From Verrucomicrobiales bacterium (GTDB lineage: Bacteria > Verrucomicrobiota > Verrucomicrobiia > Limisphaerales > CAIMTB01): a DNA stretch of 64,000 bases. The DNA is taken from NCBI GenBank assembly GCA_016795425.1, contig JAEUHG010000048.1, forward strand, positions 1-64,000, given 5' to 3'. Shown in pieces: positions 19,871 through 31,000 of the stretch (position 1 is its first letter; each line of letters begins with the position of its first letter). A program made the position numbers and the translations under genes. Under the pieces are notes generated by a model. The model was not told the DNA's origin. It made no database searches and saw only the letters and a program-made list of their open reading frames with translations.

Positions 19871-22315
19871 TCAGTCACCTCGAAGGGCGACCAAGGGGTT
19901 GATGCGTGCCGCGCGTCGGGCGGGCAACCACGCCGACGCGACGGCAACCCCAAGAAGGATGATGGCGACGAACGCGAGTGTCATGGGGTCATGGGGCTCG
20001 ATGCCGTGCAGCTGATTCCTGATGAGACGAGTCATCGCCAGGACAGCGGGCAGTCCGAGGAGGATGCCGCTGGAGGTGAGGAGCACAGATTCCCTGAGAA
20101 TCGAGCGGGTGACTTCGCCCGTGGGTGCGCCGAGAGCCATTCGGAGGGCGAATTCACTGGATCGACGGGTGACGTTGTAGGCCATCAAGCCGTACAGACC
20201 GATGCATGAGAGCAGCAGCGCAAAACCGCCCAGGGCGGCGCTCATCGCCGCCGACAAGCGCTCCTGGCGGATGGTCCCATCGACGATCTGTTCCTGGGTG
20301 GCAACGCGCAGGACTGGAACGGCGGGGTCGATTTCCGCCACCGCCTTTCGTACGGCGCCGAGGTGTTCCATTGGCGGCAGTCCGGTGCGCACGGCAAAAT
20401 AGGCGCCGCTTCGCAGGGGGAATTGCCGGAAAGGAATGTAGATCGTTGGTGCGACCGGATCCTTGATGTTCTGATATCGGATGTCGCCGCACACGCCGAC
20501 GATTCTCCATTCCGATCGCCAGGTGCCGATCGTGCGACCGATGGGGTTTTCATTGGGGAAATACCGCTTCACGAAGGCTTCATTGGCGACGATGACCTTG
20601 GCGGAGTTTTCGCCATCGCCGGCGTTCAGGTTTCGGCCCGCCAGGAGAGGGACCCCCAGGGTTTCCAAGAAGGACTCGCCCACCACCAGACGATGGGTTT
20701 GCTGGGCATCCGACTGGTCGGACCGACCTTGGATGGAGAAACCACCCGAAGATCCCTTGTTGTCCAGCAGCGGAAAAACCATCACGCAGGCGCCCTGAAC
20801 TCCGGGAAGCGACGCGACCGATCTTTGGACTCTTTCATAGAAATCGGCGAGTTGGGCATCCTTGTAGCCGGCGGGCGCTGGATTTACCTGAAACGTCAGT
20901 AATCGGCGGGTATCGAACCCGGCCCGGGTGTTTTGGAGGCTAGCGAGGGAACGGAGAAAGAGCCCGGCGCCCGCGAGGAGCAGGAGCGACAATCCAACCT
21001 GGATCACGACCAGGATGCGTCCCGTGCGGAGGCTGGGTCCGCCGACGGTACCACGGGCCTTGAGGCCGCCCAGTGGATCCACCGATCCCGCCCGCAGGGC
21101 CGGCAGCAAACCCGAAAGCAGTCCGGTAAAGAGAGCGGTCAGAACGGTGAACGTCAGAACGCGGAGGTCGAGCGGGGATTCCATTGGCATTTCCTGCGCC
21201 GTGTTTGCCAGGAGGCGCAGAATCCCCTGATGTCCCCAATGGGCCAACACGACGCCAAGGGCGGTGCCAAAGGCCACTAGCAAGAGGTTTTCGGTGAACG
21301 ACTGCCGGATGAGCCTCCAGCGTCCGGCGCCCAATGCCGCGCTGACGGACAGTTCGTGGCGTCGGGCGGCCCCCCTGGCCAGGGACAAGCCCGCGAGATT
21401 GGCGCACGCCACGAGCATCACGAGTGTCACGGCTCCCAGCATGGCCATGAGCGGTCGACGGTAGGCGTCGCGATCGTAGGCGAGTCCACCGCGCCCTGGC
21501 TGCACGAGCACGGCAGGTCGCTGCATCTGCTCGCGGGCCGCACGGGCGAAGACCGTCGTCAACATGGCTTCGAGGCGAACGTCGCTCACCTCCGGCCGGA
21601 TTCGCGCCATCAGGCGCACCCACCAATGGTCCGTCACGCTGACCGCGCGCTCCAGGAACTGCGACTGCGGCGTGAGCAGGACGTAGAATGCGCGCGGGTC
21701 TCGCGGGCGCACACCGGGAAAGCCGCGAGGTAGAACCCCGATGACCGTGTATTGGGCACCATTGAGGCTAAGCGACTGGCCGACGACAGCTGGATCGGCA
21801 CCGTGATGTCGCTCCCACCATTCCGAAGAGATGACCACCTGATGGGCGGCGTCGGGGGCGGAGGATCCGGGGGAGAAGAGGCGCCCGAGGGCCGGCTGGA
21901 CGCGGAGCGCCGAGAAGAAATTATCCGAGACAATCATCCCGTTGGCGCCCACCGCTTCGCTCTTGGCGCGCGCGATCACATCCTCCAGCGGAGCGAAGGC
22001 GAAGAGGTCGGCGAGTTGCGCAGCTTGTTCGCGCATCTCCTGAAAGAGCGCCGGCGACACGCTTTCGGCAATCGAGCGGCCGCCGCTGGTTTCGAATCGA
22101 CCCGTGATGGAGCGGGGTCGCGCCTCCCATCCGGTCCACTGCAGCACTCGCAGTTGCTGGGGATCCGGCACTGGCAACGCACGAAGGAGGATCGCGTCAA
22201 CCACGGAGAAAACCGCGGTGCAGGCGCCGATGCCCAGCGCGAGCGACGCCACCGCCACCGTGGTGAAGCCTGGGGTGCGGAGCAGGCGCCGAAAGGCTAA
22301 TCGCAGTTCAATCAT
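19871..22315 (-). CDS. ADOP-family ABC transporter permease (MacB/FtsX, duplicated)
   Basis: The 814-residue protein has the architecture of acidobacterial-type duplicated orphan permeases: TM helix, periplasmic MacB_PCD, FtsX triple TM, second TM plus MacB_PCD, second FtsX. Residues 1-50 (RLAFRRLLRTPGFTTVAVASL, then GIGACTAVFSVVDAILLRAL) are the family signature. The first FtsX block lies near 285-410 (LGAVTLVMLVACANLAGLSL, ARGAARRHELSVSAALGAGR). The second is at the C-terminus (RRSSEFALRMALGAPTGEVT, ending ARRAARINPLVALRGD). No ATPase is encoded nearby, as is usual for these 'orphan' permeases. Transport substrate is unknown; efflux or envelope stress are common proposals for the family. 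It sits on the same strand as the Tc genes with a 226-bp gap, so it is probably transcribed separately. Confidence 0.92.
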   Translation of the reverse strand: MIELRLAFRRLLRTPGFTTVAVASLALGIGACTAVFSVVDAILLRALPVPDPQQLRVLQWTGWEARPRSITGRFETSGGRSIAESVSPALFQEMREQAAQLADLFAFAPLEDVIARAKSEAVGANGMIVSDNFFSALRVQPALGRLFSPGSSAPDAAHQVVISSEWWERHHGADPAVVGQSLSLNGAQYTVIGVLPRGFPGVRPRDPRAFYVLLTPQSQFLERAVSVTDHWWVRLMARIRPEVSDVRLEAMLTTVFARAAREQMQRPAVLVQPGRGGLAYDRDAYRRPLMAMLGAVTLVMLVACANLAGLSLARGAARRHELSVSAALGAGRWRLIRQSFTENLLLVAFGTALGVVLAHWGHQGILRLLANTAQEMPMESPLDLRVLTFTVLTALFTGLLSGLLPALRAGSVDPLGGLKARGTVGGPSLRTGRILVVIQVGLSLLLLAGAGLFLRSLASLQNTRAGFDTRRLLTFQVNPAPAGYKDAQLADFYERVQRSVASLPGVQGACVMVFPLLDNKGSSGGFSIQGRSDQSDAQQTHRLVVGESFLETLGVPLLAGRNLNAGDGENSAKVIVANEAFVKRYFPNENPIGRTIGTWRSEWRIVGVCGDIRYQNIKDPVAPTIYIPFRQFPLRSGAYFAVRTGLPPMEHLGAVRKAVAEIDPAVPVLRVATQEQIVDGTIRQERLSAAMSAALGGFALLLSCIGLYGLMAYNVTRRSSEFALRMALGAPTGEVTRSILRESVLLTSSGILLGLPAVLAMTRLIRNQLHGIEPHDPMTLAFVAIILLGVAVASAWLPARRAARINPLVALRGD

Positions 22316-22452
22316 GGGGCAGTTCTCTGGATGAGGGGGTCGGGAATGGAAATGGGGATGGCTTCCTCAGCGTGGCATTTACCTGCCGGGAATCGGTCGA
22401 ATGGGCGCCCGCATCGTTGACGCCGACGCGTTCTCCCGCAGTAGGGGCGATC

Positions 22453-22470
22453 CATCCCGCAAGCGGGATG
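22453..22470. repeat. Perfect 8-bp-arm hairpin
   Basis: CATCCCGC (22453-22460) and GCGGGATG (22463-22470) are exact inverted repeats with a 2-nt loop. The site lies 138 bp upstream of the permease start. No T-tract follows on either strand, so a terminator role is doubtful. It could be a leader hairpin or part of a dispersed palindromic repeat. Confidence 0.4.
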
Positions 22471-22660
22471 AGGGTGTCCCAATTGAAGGAAGGGCCCCTT
22501 CGGAGATTCGGGTCTTGGGCGTTGAATTCATGCGCTTTGATGGCCCGGAACGGCGCGCTCGACTATTGCCACGGTGATCGCCATCGGTTCGCTCCTGATT
22601 TTGAAGCAGGTATGAGGCCAAGGAGAATCGCGCGTGGTCCATGGACAAATCGAAGTAGAT

Positions 22661-22679
22661 CCTGTCGCGCTGCGACAGG
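22661..22679. promoter_or_regulatory. Palindrome CCTGTCGC-N3-GCGACAGG, possible operator
   Basis: Two perfect 8-bp arms are separated by 3 nt. The half site CTGCGACAGG recurs in the same orientation at 22732-22741, 62 bp away. A palindrome plus a repeated half site upstream of a permease fits a dimeric regulator's operator, but the regulator is not identified and there is no regulator gene beside it. Confidence 0.3.
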
Positions 22680-22831
22680 GGTATCACGGGTTTCCGCCGT
22701 GGCGACAACGGGGAAGAATGACACCTGGGAGCTGCGACAGGTCGATCGTCCGGTGATCGTCGGTCCGCTAGTCAGGCAGGTTCGACGGTGCGGAGCTCAT
22801 TGGCGATGACTCCGGCAGGGGCAGCTGGCTC

Positions 22832-24904
22832 TTATGGCTTGAGACTCCTTTGATCCACGTTATTCGCCGGATCTCGGTAGTCCAAGTACCGTGTGGGATC
22901 GGTGCCGTTGAGATATTCCTCGATCGTTGAATAGCCGTCGCCGTCGTCATCGGCGGTCGTATTCGCGGCGGATCGCTCGTCGAAGCCGTGACGACGCTCC
23001 CATTCGTCAGGCAGACCGTCTTGATCCTGGTCCGCCGCTGGCGTTGCTGCGCGGTAAACGGGATAACCACCGGACGGCCAATCGTCGGTCCGACCGGCAA
23101 CTCGTCCGCCGTTCTCACGAGCGCATTCGGCCACGTAACGTGTGATGAGATCACGGGTTGGAAGGTGGGCGCCGCCCGAACGCAGGATTTCGTGGTAGGC
23201 TTCTTGCGCGGGTTGGGTGTCAACGGTCGGCGCCTCGAACGGAACCTGCATGAGGCACTCGGCTGGCACATCCAGGACTCGAGCAGGGCCCTTGGGGCGG
23301 AGATCTCTCAGCAGATTATCGGCGGCGTAGAACTGTCCGCTCCGATGTCGGGAGTCGAAGAAGGCCTGCCGGCGAAGGCCATGTTGAAGGACGCAGCCGA
23401 CGTAATTCAGTTTGAGAAAATCGTCGGTGCTATCGCCATATCCGGAGTCCCAGAACCGGTGGAGGACATTATTCCGGTAGTCCAATTGGAGTCCTGAGAC
23501 CCGGGGGTTTCGACCCAGCGCGAAGGCCGTGAGGTTGTGGTGAAAGGACGCGAATCCCCAGCCACCCAAGGCGAAGGCATGGGAATGGTTGCCACCTTCG
23601 TGCACGGAATTGGTTAAGCCCGCGTAGACATAGTTCCATTGGAAGGAGACGCCGGCCCGGCTTTCGGGTCCGCGCTGCGCGTAGATGTTGACCAGTTGAT
23701 CGTTGGCGTAGGCGAATTCGCAATGGTCGACCACGATGTTGAGTCCGCTGATGTCGAGGGCGTGGGTTTGTTCGCCCAGGACGCGCGGCTCGGGGCCTGG
23801 TCCCTTGATGTCACCGACTCGCCAGCGCAAAAATCTTAGGATCACGTCGTGGGTTTGGATCTCGAGGCCCCAGTTGCGGATCTGTACCCCTTCACCGGGA
23901 GCGGTGTTGGCCGCGAGGGTGAGGTAAGGATGTCGGATCTTGAGTTGGGATTTCAGTTCGATCGTCCCGGAGACGGCGAAAACAATGATTCTCGGACCAC
24001 GCGCCTCGACGGCTTCCCTCAGGCTGCCGGGAATGATGGGTTCCGCGGGAAGATCGGGGATTGCGGGAAGCATGGGAACGGTACCGTCTCGTTTCTCTTC
24101 GCCCTGGGTTCCGGCTTTGCGACCGTCGCGGCGTTCCGAGAGATAATCCTCCAGCGTGGTGACGACATAGACTCTGCCGCCGCGACCGCCTGGAGTCAGG
24201 GCGCCGTAACCTTTGGCGCCGGGAAAAGCGGGGATTCGGGAAAGTCGCGCGCCCGGGCTGGGTGGCGGCGGCGTGAGTTGGATTTGCACATAGGGTGTGC
24301 CCCGGCCGGTTCCCGAGAAGTCACTGAGTGACAGAAGAGTTCCGCCCGGCAATCGGTAATTGCGAATCAAGGGATGCTGGGCGGGCAATGTCTCCGCTCC
24401 ATAGGGTTTCAGAATCCGGATGACTTCGGCGAAGTGCTCGGCGAGTTCTCGCGTGGCCGTGGCGGATATGGCCGGAAACAGCGCCCGATTCTCCTCGGAT
24501 TGCGAGTAATCGACGTAGTGCATCCCGGAATCCATCGGGCGCCCTACATGGATTCGAATGACGGGACGGTCCGGATCGAACGAGTAAAACTCCGTCTCGT
24601 AAGCGACCTGATTCCAGACTGGCACTCCGGGCCAGTCACGGGTGCGTCGAGCGACCTGGAGCAAGGGACGGTCAGTGGAGCCTTGAGCCAATCGGACGCC
24701 CGACGGGACCAAGGTCGAAGCCAACGTAGCCGGGTGCAGGGTCCATGGGGATTCCTGATTCAGGAATTGGAGCAAGAGGGGAAACCCTTGGAGGTGGGAG
24801 AGCTCGGCAGGGGCGAGCGTGAACCGATCCGCCGCGAGACCGGGTGCGGCAACGGAGACCCAAGCCATGCAGAACCAACCCACGAGGCACCATTGGCAGC
24901 GCAC
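22832..24904 (-). CDS. Secreted pectate lyase-like (right-handed beta-helix) protein with C-terminal Ca-binding-type repeats
   Basis: The 690-residue protein starts at GTG and has a signal peptide (WFCMAWVSVAAPGLAAD, cleavage near residue 25). Residues 25-215 are an N-terminal domain of unknown role. Residues 225-560 match the bacterial pectate lyase/PL1-like type: FPGAKGYGALTPGGRGGRVY with VTTL, GSLREAVEARGPRIIVFAVS, HALDISGLNIVVDHCEFAYA, then the beta-helix coils HSHAFALGGWGFASFHHNLT and LDYRNNVLHRF. The C-terminus has two thrombospondin-type-3/EF-like segments (DQDQDGLPDEWERRHGFD, DDDGDGYSTIEEYLNGTDPT), common on exported enzymes of Verrucomicrobiota and Planctomycetota. The likely reaction is eliminative cleavage of polygalacturonate, though members of this group may act on other uronates. 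It lies 129 bp downstream of the GH81 gene on the same strand. Confidence 0.85.
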   Translation of the reverse strand: MRCQWCLVGWFCMAWVSVAAPGLAADRFTLAPAELSHLQGFPLLLQFLNQESPWTLHPATLASTLVPSGVRLAQGSTDRPLLQVARRTRDWPGVPVWNQVAYETEFYSFDPDRPVIRIHVGRPMDSGMHYVDYSQSEENRALFPAISATATRELAEHFAEVIRILKPYGAETLPAQHPLIRNYRLPGGTLLSLSDFSGTGRGTPYVQIQLTPPPPSPGARLSRIPAFPGAKGYGALTPGGRGGRVYVVTTLEDYLSERRDGRKAGTQGEEKRDGTVPMLPAIPDLPAEPIIPGSLREAVEARGPRIIVFAVSGTIELKSQLKIRHPYLTLAANTAPGEGVQIRNWGLEIQTHDVILRFLRWRVGDIKGPGPEPRVLGEQTHALDISGLNIVVDHCEFAYANDQLVNIYAQRGPESRAGVSFQWNYVYAGLTNSVHEGGNHSHAFALGGWGFASFHHNLTAFALGRNPRVSGLQLDYRNNVLHRFWDSGYGDSTDDFLKLNYVGCVLQHGLRRQAFFDSRHRSGQFYAADNLLRDLRPKGPARVLDVPAECLMQVPFEAPTVDTQPAQEAYHEILRSGGAHLPTRDLITRYVAECARENGGRVAGRTDDWPSGGYPVYRAATPAADQDQDGLPDEWERRHGFDERSAANTTADDDGDGYSTIEEYLNGTDPTRYLDYRDPANNVDQRSLKP

Positions 24905-25033
24905 GCTCGCGATTTACGGAGAATGCCTGGCAGTCGTCAACGGCGGGCCGGGGCTGCTCCGGCCGGCCCGTCAGAGGGAGAAGGACTCGGTGATCGGTGG
25001 AGAAAACCGGCTCCGGTGCGCTGAGGGCAAGGG

Positions 25034-28000
25034 CTACTGGATCTGGAAGTCGTGAGTGACGATCCGGGTGCGCTTCGGCGGAACGCTGATGGGCATGTCG
25101 GGCAGCACCGGCGTGGTGCCCATGGATCCGTCGGGGTTGAGGCGGAAGAAATTCGCGCTGCGCGTGACCCAGCCCGGATTGAACACCACGAACGAGGTGC
25201 GAACCGTGGTGCTGTCGATGACCTTCGAGAAGGCGGCGGTGAAGACAATGGAGGTTTGGTCCGCGTCACCGGAGGTGGTGGTCGCTTTGGCGAGGTAGGT
25301 CCAATCCGGGGAACCGTATTCGTCAAATGTGTGCAGGGTGTTCAGGACGTCCAAGGGACGGTACATCGGTGGGAAAGAGCCCTGAGCACCGGCGGGATCG
25401 TTGAGCGTCACCCAATCCGACCAGAGCCGTTTCACGTAAGGCATCGGGGCATTGGTGCGCGGGGTGGTGTCGGTGAGGGTGTACGGCTGGTCACCCGGGT
25501 TGTAGGGGACACCGGACGCGGCGCAGGCGAGCGCCATGCCCAGCCAGTCAGCCGGCTGGAACAGCGACGACTCGCGCGCGTCCGTCCATTCCTGGCGCAT
25601 CATGGATCCCGCCCAACGGCGCATGTAATCGGAATTGCGCGTCATGCCCAGGGTCCAGGAAGTGAGCGGGAAGGATTGGATGAATTTGGAACCGGTCGGG
25701 AACGCGTAGAAGAAGTTGTTCAGCGACGGGCTGCCCTTGTGCAGAATTGAGGTGCCGGCGCTGGCGGCACCCCCAAAGGCCACCGGGGCTGTGTAGAACG
25801 CCTCGGGTGCGGTCTCGACGAAACCGGTGTTTGCCGGCGTCTTCATATTGCCGCCGTTCTGGCCGACCGCCGACGAATCGATGGTCGTCACAGGCACCCA
25901 GGAGTACTGATTCGCTGGCGAGCGGGGCAGGTTGTAATTCTTGTCGTGGAAATAGACGTCACCCACGGCGTTGCCGGTGGCGAGCAGGTACATGCCGAGG
26001 TCGACGACCGGTTTTCGATCCGTGCCGGCGCCCCAGAGCACGATGGCGGACCAGGCCTGGTTGCCTTCCCAGACCGAATTCTCGTTTTCGTCGTCATAAC
26101 CGGCGTCCATGGTCCCGTAGGAGCGCCAGACGGACATGGGTACAAAGGCGCCGAACTTACCGTCCTCGACGTCGCCGGCATGGCCGGGAGACAAGCCGCT
26201 GGCCCAGCCGTGGCCGTTCCATTGGTCGAAGAAGGCGAATTTCTGGTAACTGAACCCGGTCTGGAAATTCAGCGCGGCGTTGAGGTCCACGTTGTCGGGA
26301 TCGTAGGCCAGGGTCATGACCCATTGATCGATGGCGGTGCCCATTTGCGAGGGATCGGACCAGAGGACGGGCGGGCGTCCGGCCAGGGTGGGTTCCCAGG
26401 CGCGATCGAGAATGGCGGCGAGACCGGCGGTGCTCAGGTAGTAGCCATTGAAGTAATGCTGGTCGTTCCATTGGTCCGACACGAAGAAGCCGGTGAACAG
26501 TTTGCCGCGTTCCCAGCTCTTGGTGGGATCGGCTGAATTCTCCTCAGCGGGGAGGTCGGGGGGGTTGGCCACCGAACTGACGGCACCGAAGGTGGGTAGC
26601 GAACCGCTGGGGTTGATGAGCACCCGGCCGACGCCGGGGTCGTACTGGGCGAAGTATTGGAGATGCCAATCGTCAGGAGCGGGCGAGTTGGTGTAGGGCG
26701 GATTCTGGTGGAACAGGGACAAGGTGCGTTGGAGGGCCTGCACGGAGGCCTTGAGTGCGCCGCTCAGGGTGTACGCAGGCTGGTGGGATTGATAGATGGG
26801 GAATTCAAAGGAGGACGCTTCCTTGTTCACGGCATTGGCGGCGAATGAACTCGGCAGAACGTCCGCCTGATCCAGTCCGCGATCGGCGTAGTACTGTTGG
26901 AAGTTGTAGAGAAGCCCGACGACTTTGGCGGCGGCGGACAGCGTGCCGCCCAGGCCGTAGCCATCCGGACCGGCGCCCCCGATGCCAGCGCCGAAGGGTT
27001 TCAAATCGTTTCCGGCCAGGATGGCGTATTCCTGGATCAGGTTGTCGAACATCACTTGTTTGACCGAGAGATCCTTGGGCACGACCCGCGCCACGTAGCC
27101 GGCTGCCTGGCCGGGGACTTTGGCGATCGGACTGGTCCCCATGCTTTGCAGGAAAGCGGCAGGCGAATCCGCGGTCGGTCCGGACTCAGTCCCCTGGATG
27201 TAGCCGGATCCCAGCGGTCCGGCGATGAGTCCCGGATTGAGTCCGCCATTGCCGTCGAGTCCGAAGTGAATCTCCGCCAGTCGGCCCTTCGCCGGATCGG
27301 CATTCTCGTCGCTGCCAGGAACGGATGTGAACGCCATGATGGTGTTGGGCGAGTAACCGGAGCCCGGCGAGAGCACGTCGACCCCTTGGATGACGCCGCC
27401 TACGACGCGGATGTTGAATTGAGCGGGAACCGAGGGTTGGGGATGGGCGGCGATGAAGAGGTTGGTCGGATAATGACTGCCGCCGCGCAACACCCGGACG
27501 CTGGCCACTTGCCCATTCACAACGACTGGGGCAATGGCGGCTTCGTGCCCGCGTCCCCCGGCGATGGTGAAATAGCCGTCGATGAACCATCCCGTCCCCG
27601 GGCTGACGAGTTGCAGACTGGCAGGATCGAGCGTGCCGTCGGCTTTGAAGCCGAACTTGATGGTCGGCATGGTCACGCCGTCATAAGGAATCTCGCCGCC
27701 GCTAAAGGTGATATCGGTGTTGTCGCCGTAGCCTGGGACCAGCGTGCCGACCGTTCCCACCGACTTCACGGCGAAGCTTCCGTAGATCTTGGCTTTGGCT
27801 GGGCGCGTGGGGTTGCCGCCGGTGAAGGTGACCTCCTTGGGGGCAACCAGGAGTGGCGGATTGACACCACCGGGCAGCACAACGTCGTTCACCAGCCCGT
27901 TGGCGGCGTCGAAGATCACCGTCAGGGCAAATGGATTTCCCGATTCGTCCAGAATGCTCGCCGTCGGCGCCGAGGCGTATTTGCCCTTATCAGCGATCGC

Positions 28001-31000
28001 CGAGTGAATGCCGGGAACGCGATTGATGCCGGTCACGGCGATCGGTTGCGGCGAGACGTTGGGAGCGGGAGACGCGATGTGCACCTGAACCCGCGCCATG
28101 TCTGCGGCGTCATCGCCGCTCGATGGATAGAGTCCATCACTGGCGAACCCGCCGATGCCGGTCGATTCGATGCCGACGATGCCGCCTCCGGGAATGATTT
28201 CCGCCACGGCACCGGTTCCGGTTCCGAGGACTTCGACCTTGGGCGGCGTCGCGCTGCTGAAATCGAAACCGGCGCCGCTGGAGCGGATGGTGGCCAGTCC
28301 GGTGGTCAGGTTTCCGGCGGCGTCGAAGGGCGGTTGAACGATGGGTGCGTCATACGCGACGCCGTCTTGTTGAATGGCGATGGTGGAGTCGTAGCCGGCT
28401 CCCTTGTTGTTCATGAAGACCGCGACCACGGCTCCGCCGCTTACCTGGAGTCGGGCGGTGGCCTGGACGCCGCCGTTGGCGGGCGGCGTTTGGGGCGGAT
28501 CGATGGTGATCCAGACGTCGTTGGTGTTCGGGGGATTGCCGTTGGGATAGCCCGAGCCGCCGTTGACCACGTTCACCTGCATGACGCGTCCGGTGAAGGG
28601 TTCGAGCAGCACTTTGAAGGTGGCGCCGGAACCGGGGATGTTGGGTGCCGTGTGGATCGTGGCGCTGAGTCCCGAATTGTCGATGGCACGGTAGCCGGAG
28701 CCGGGGTTGGTCACGCGCACGGCTTGCACGCCGGTCATGGGGTAATTCGTCTCGAAGTTGGCCGGCGGCATGACCGGCAGGAAGTTCTGGAACGGATACC
28801 GGGTGACGAACGAACCGGTGATGATGGTTTTCATCGTGCCGCGAGGACACCAGTAATCCCAATGACTCGGGCTGTCGGGATCGTTTCGGTTCGCGTTCGG
28901 CGGAACGGAGGAGGGAACAGGGAAGTCCTTGCCGTACGCCTGGAGGGGACTCCACACGACTTGAGGGCGGCTCGCCTTGGTGAGATCCGGACCCAGTGTG
29001 AGCGGCTGATATTGGTGCGGCAACAGGCTCATCACAGTGTCGGTCGTGCTTGCCGTGAGGCTGGACGCGCTGGGATCCCCGGCGGCCACGTAAGGGTTTT
29101 GCACCAGGGCGCGATAGGTCGTGGCGACGGAACTCATGTTGTCCGCGGCATACGAAATGCGCGTGTCCACCAGGAAGTTGAAGGCGTACGCTCCGAGTTG
29201 ATCGGCCCAGGCGCGAGCGGCCGCGACGCGTGTCGCTTCAGGGTCTTCGGTGACGGCCGAGTGGTAGTAGCTCATGACGGGAACGGCCCCGAGCACGAAC
29301 CAGTTTTTCCCGGGATTCTTGAACTCCAGGTAAAGGTAGGGATTGCCCTGGAGATCGGTGCCGTTGTTGGCGGTCGAATTCCCGCCCCCATCGCCCAGCG
29401 TCACGGGCAGGACGGAATCGGTGCGATAGAAGACCGCGACGTAGGTGTGATTGTGCTGGGCTCCGGGCGGGTTGAAGCCGCCGGGCTGACCGTTGGGCAG
29501 ATCATAATAGCCGGGGTTTTCGGCATGGTGCCATTGGTTCGGATTGTTGTGATCGCCATAGAGCAGCAGGTAACTGACCCCGGACACGCCGGGCACGGTC
29601 CAGGGTCCGCCGGGAACGACCTTCGCGCCGGTCCCGAGATTGTTGGCGATGCGGTTGGTCAGGTTCTGGCGGATGAGATCGTAGAAGATCTGGTATCGAT
29701 TGTTGTTGGCTTCGCACCAGATCAACGGCGAGCCCTGCGCCACCGTCATTTTCAGATAATTGCCGCTGCCCGGCTTGTCGAATGGCGTCCGACGATAGCG
29801 GTTGGTCTCGTAACCGGCCGCCCCCGGGTGCGTGCCTTCCCAGACAATGTCCGCGTCCCAATCTCCCAGGCGATCGGTGAGCAGAGCGAAGGGGGTTTGG
29901 TCGCGTGCCGGGAGGTCGGTGTTCCAGACGGGATAAGGGAAGGGCTCGTATTGTCCGGCGGTCTCGGTGACGTTCCAATTGCCGTTCTGGAGGAGGTCAT
30001 CCGGCTTGAGGTTGCTGGGGACGACGAGAAGCGTTTCGAGCGGGCGGGTGCGTTGGTAGAACCAGGATTCACGCCAGACATCCGGGGTGTCACCGACGCC
30101 GACATAGTCGCCGTACTGCTGAAAGAAGGGATTGGCGAAGGACAGGTTGGGGCCGCGGACGATGCGTTTGTCAGCCCAATACCCGGTGTTGTTGCGGAAG
30201 GAGAGGAGCGGTTGTGCCTTGTACCCGAAGGTGCCGGGCGGCCAGGCGTAGTTCACGCGGAACGGATTCGCGTAGAGCGGTTGTTGATCGATGCGGATGG
30301 GCTTCCAGTCGCCGTGCGCCGAGGACCAGGATTGACCGGGCGGAGCGACATTGGTTCCTTGGGCGGAGAACTGGTACGAGAAGAAATCCCAGGGCTGATT
30401 GGTATCGTAGGTGCCGGTCACCGGGTAGCCGGCACTCAGTCCGGGTGGTGGCGTGCCGTTGGCCCAAAGGAACCAGCCCATCCATGAACGATGAGGCATC
30501 CGGCGACCGTTCTGCGCCAGGGTGTCCAGAAAGTCGGGTGTCACGGCCACCTGCGAGGCGCCGGCGACTTCAGGATATTTCGTCCGATTGGGAATCTGGA
30601 TGGTGTCGCTGACGTTGGGCGGTTGCGTGCGGACGTACGCCTGCGAAAGGGTAGGGAAGCCTTCCCAATAGCCGCCGCCGATGTCGCTCCCCACCAGGAA
30701 GGTCACCTGATTCGGTCCCGGCGCGGTCAAGAGGGGCACTTTGACCGCGAGTCGGTAAAAGCGAAGGTCGGCAGAGGCATCAAAATACTGCGAGTAGACC
30801 GAGTAATCGGGGAAGACCGCTTCGAGGTGAGGCGTGCCGTCGAGTTCGACGCCATGAGAAAGGTCCTCGACCTTCTCGGCTTGGAACACGCGATAGGTGG
30901 CTTCGCCCTTGGCGTCGTTTCCGACGGGATAGGTGAAGACGGCCAAGCCGTTGGCGAGTCGAAGGACGGGGCCGAAGGCTTCGGGTTCGGCCACTGACGG

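Larger units (their letters stand above)
22316..22831. other. Intergenic region between pectate lyase-like gene and ADOP permease
   Basis: The 516-bp gap has no convincing gene; the open frames here lack a family resemblance or ribosome site. It holds two small perfect palindromes, annotated separately (22453-22470 and 22661-22679), and a second copy of CTGCGACAGG at 22732-22741. The gap is large enough to hold the promoter of the permease on the minus strand, and the palindromes may be operator or attenuator sites. No clear -35/-10 pair was recognised. Confidence 0.5.

Noticed and set aside
26897..30487. A 1196-codon open frame on the plus strand opposite the GH81 gene
   Set aside because: It is a shadow frame of high-GC coding sequence. 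Its composition is G/R/V/D-rich with no family motif, while the minus-strand frame has a signal peptide and GH81 motifs.
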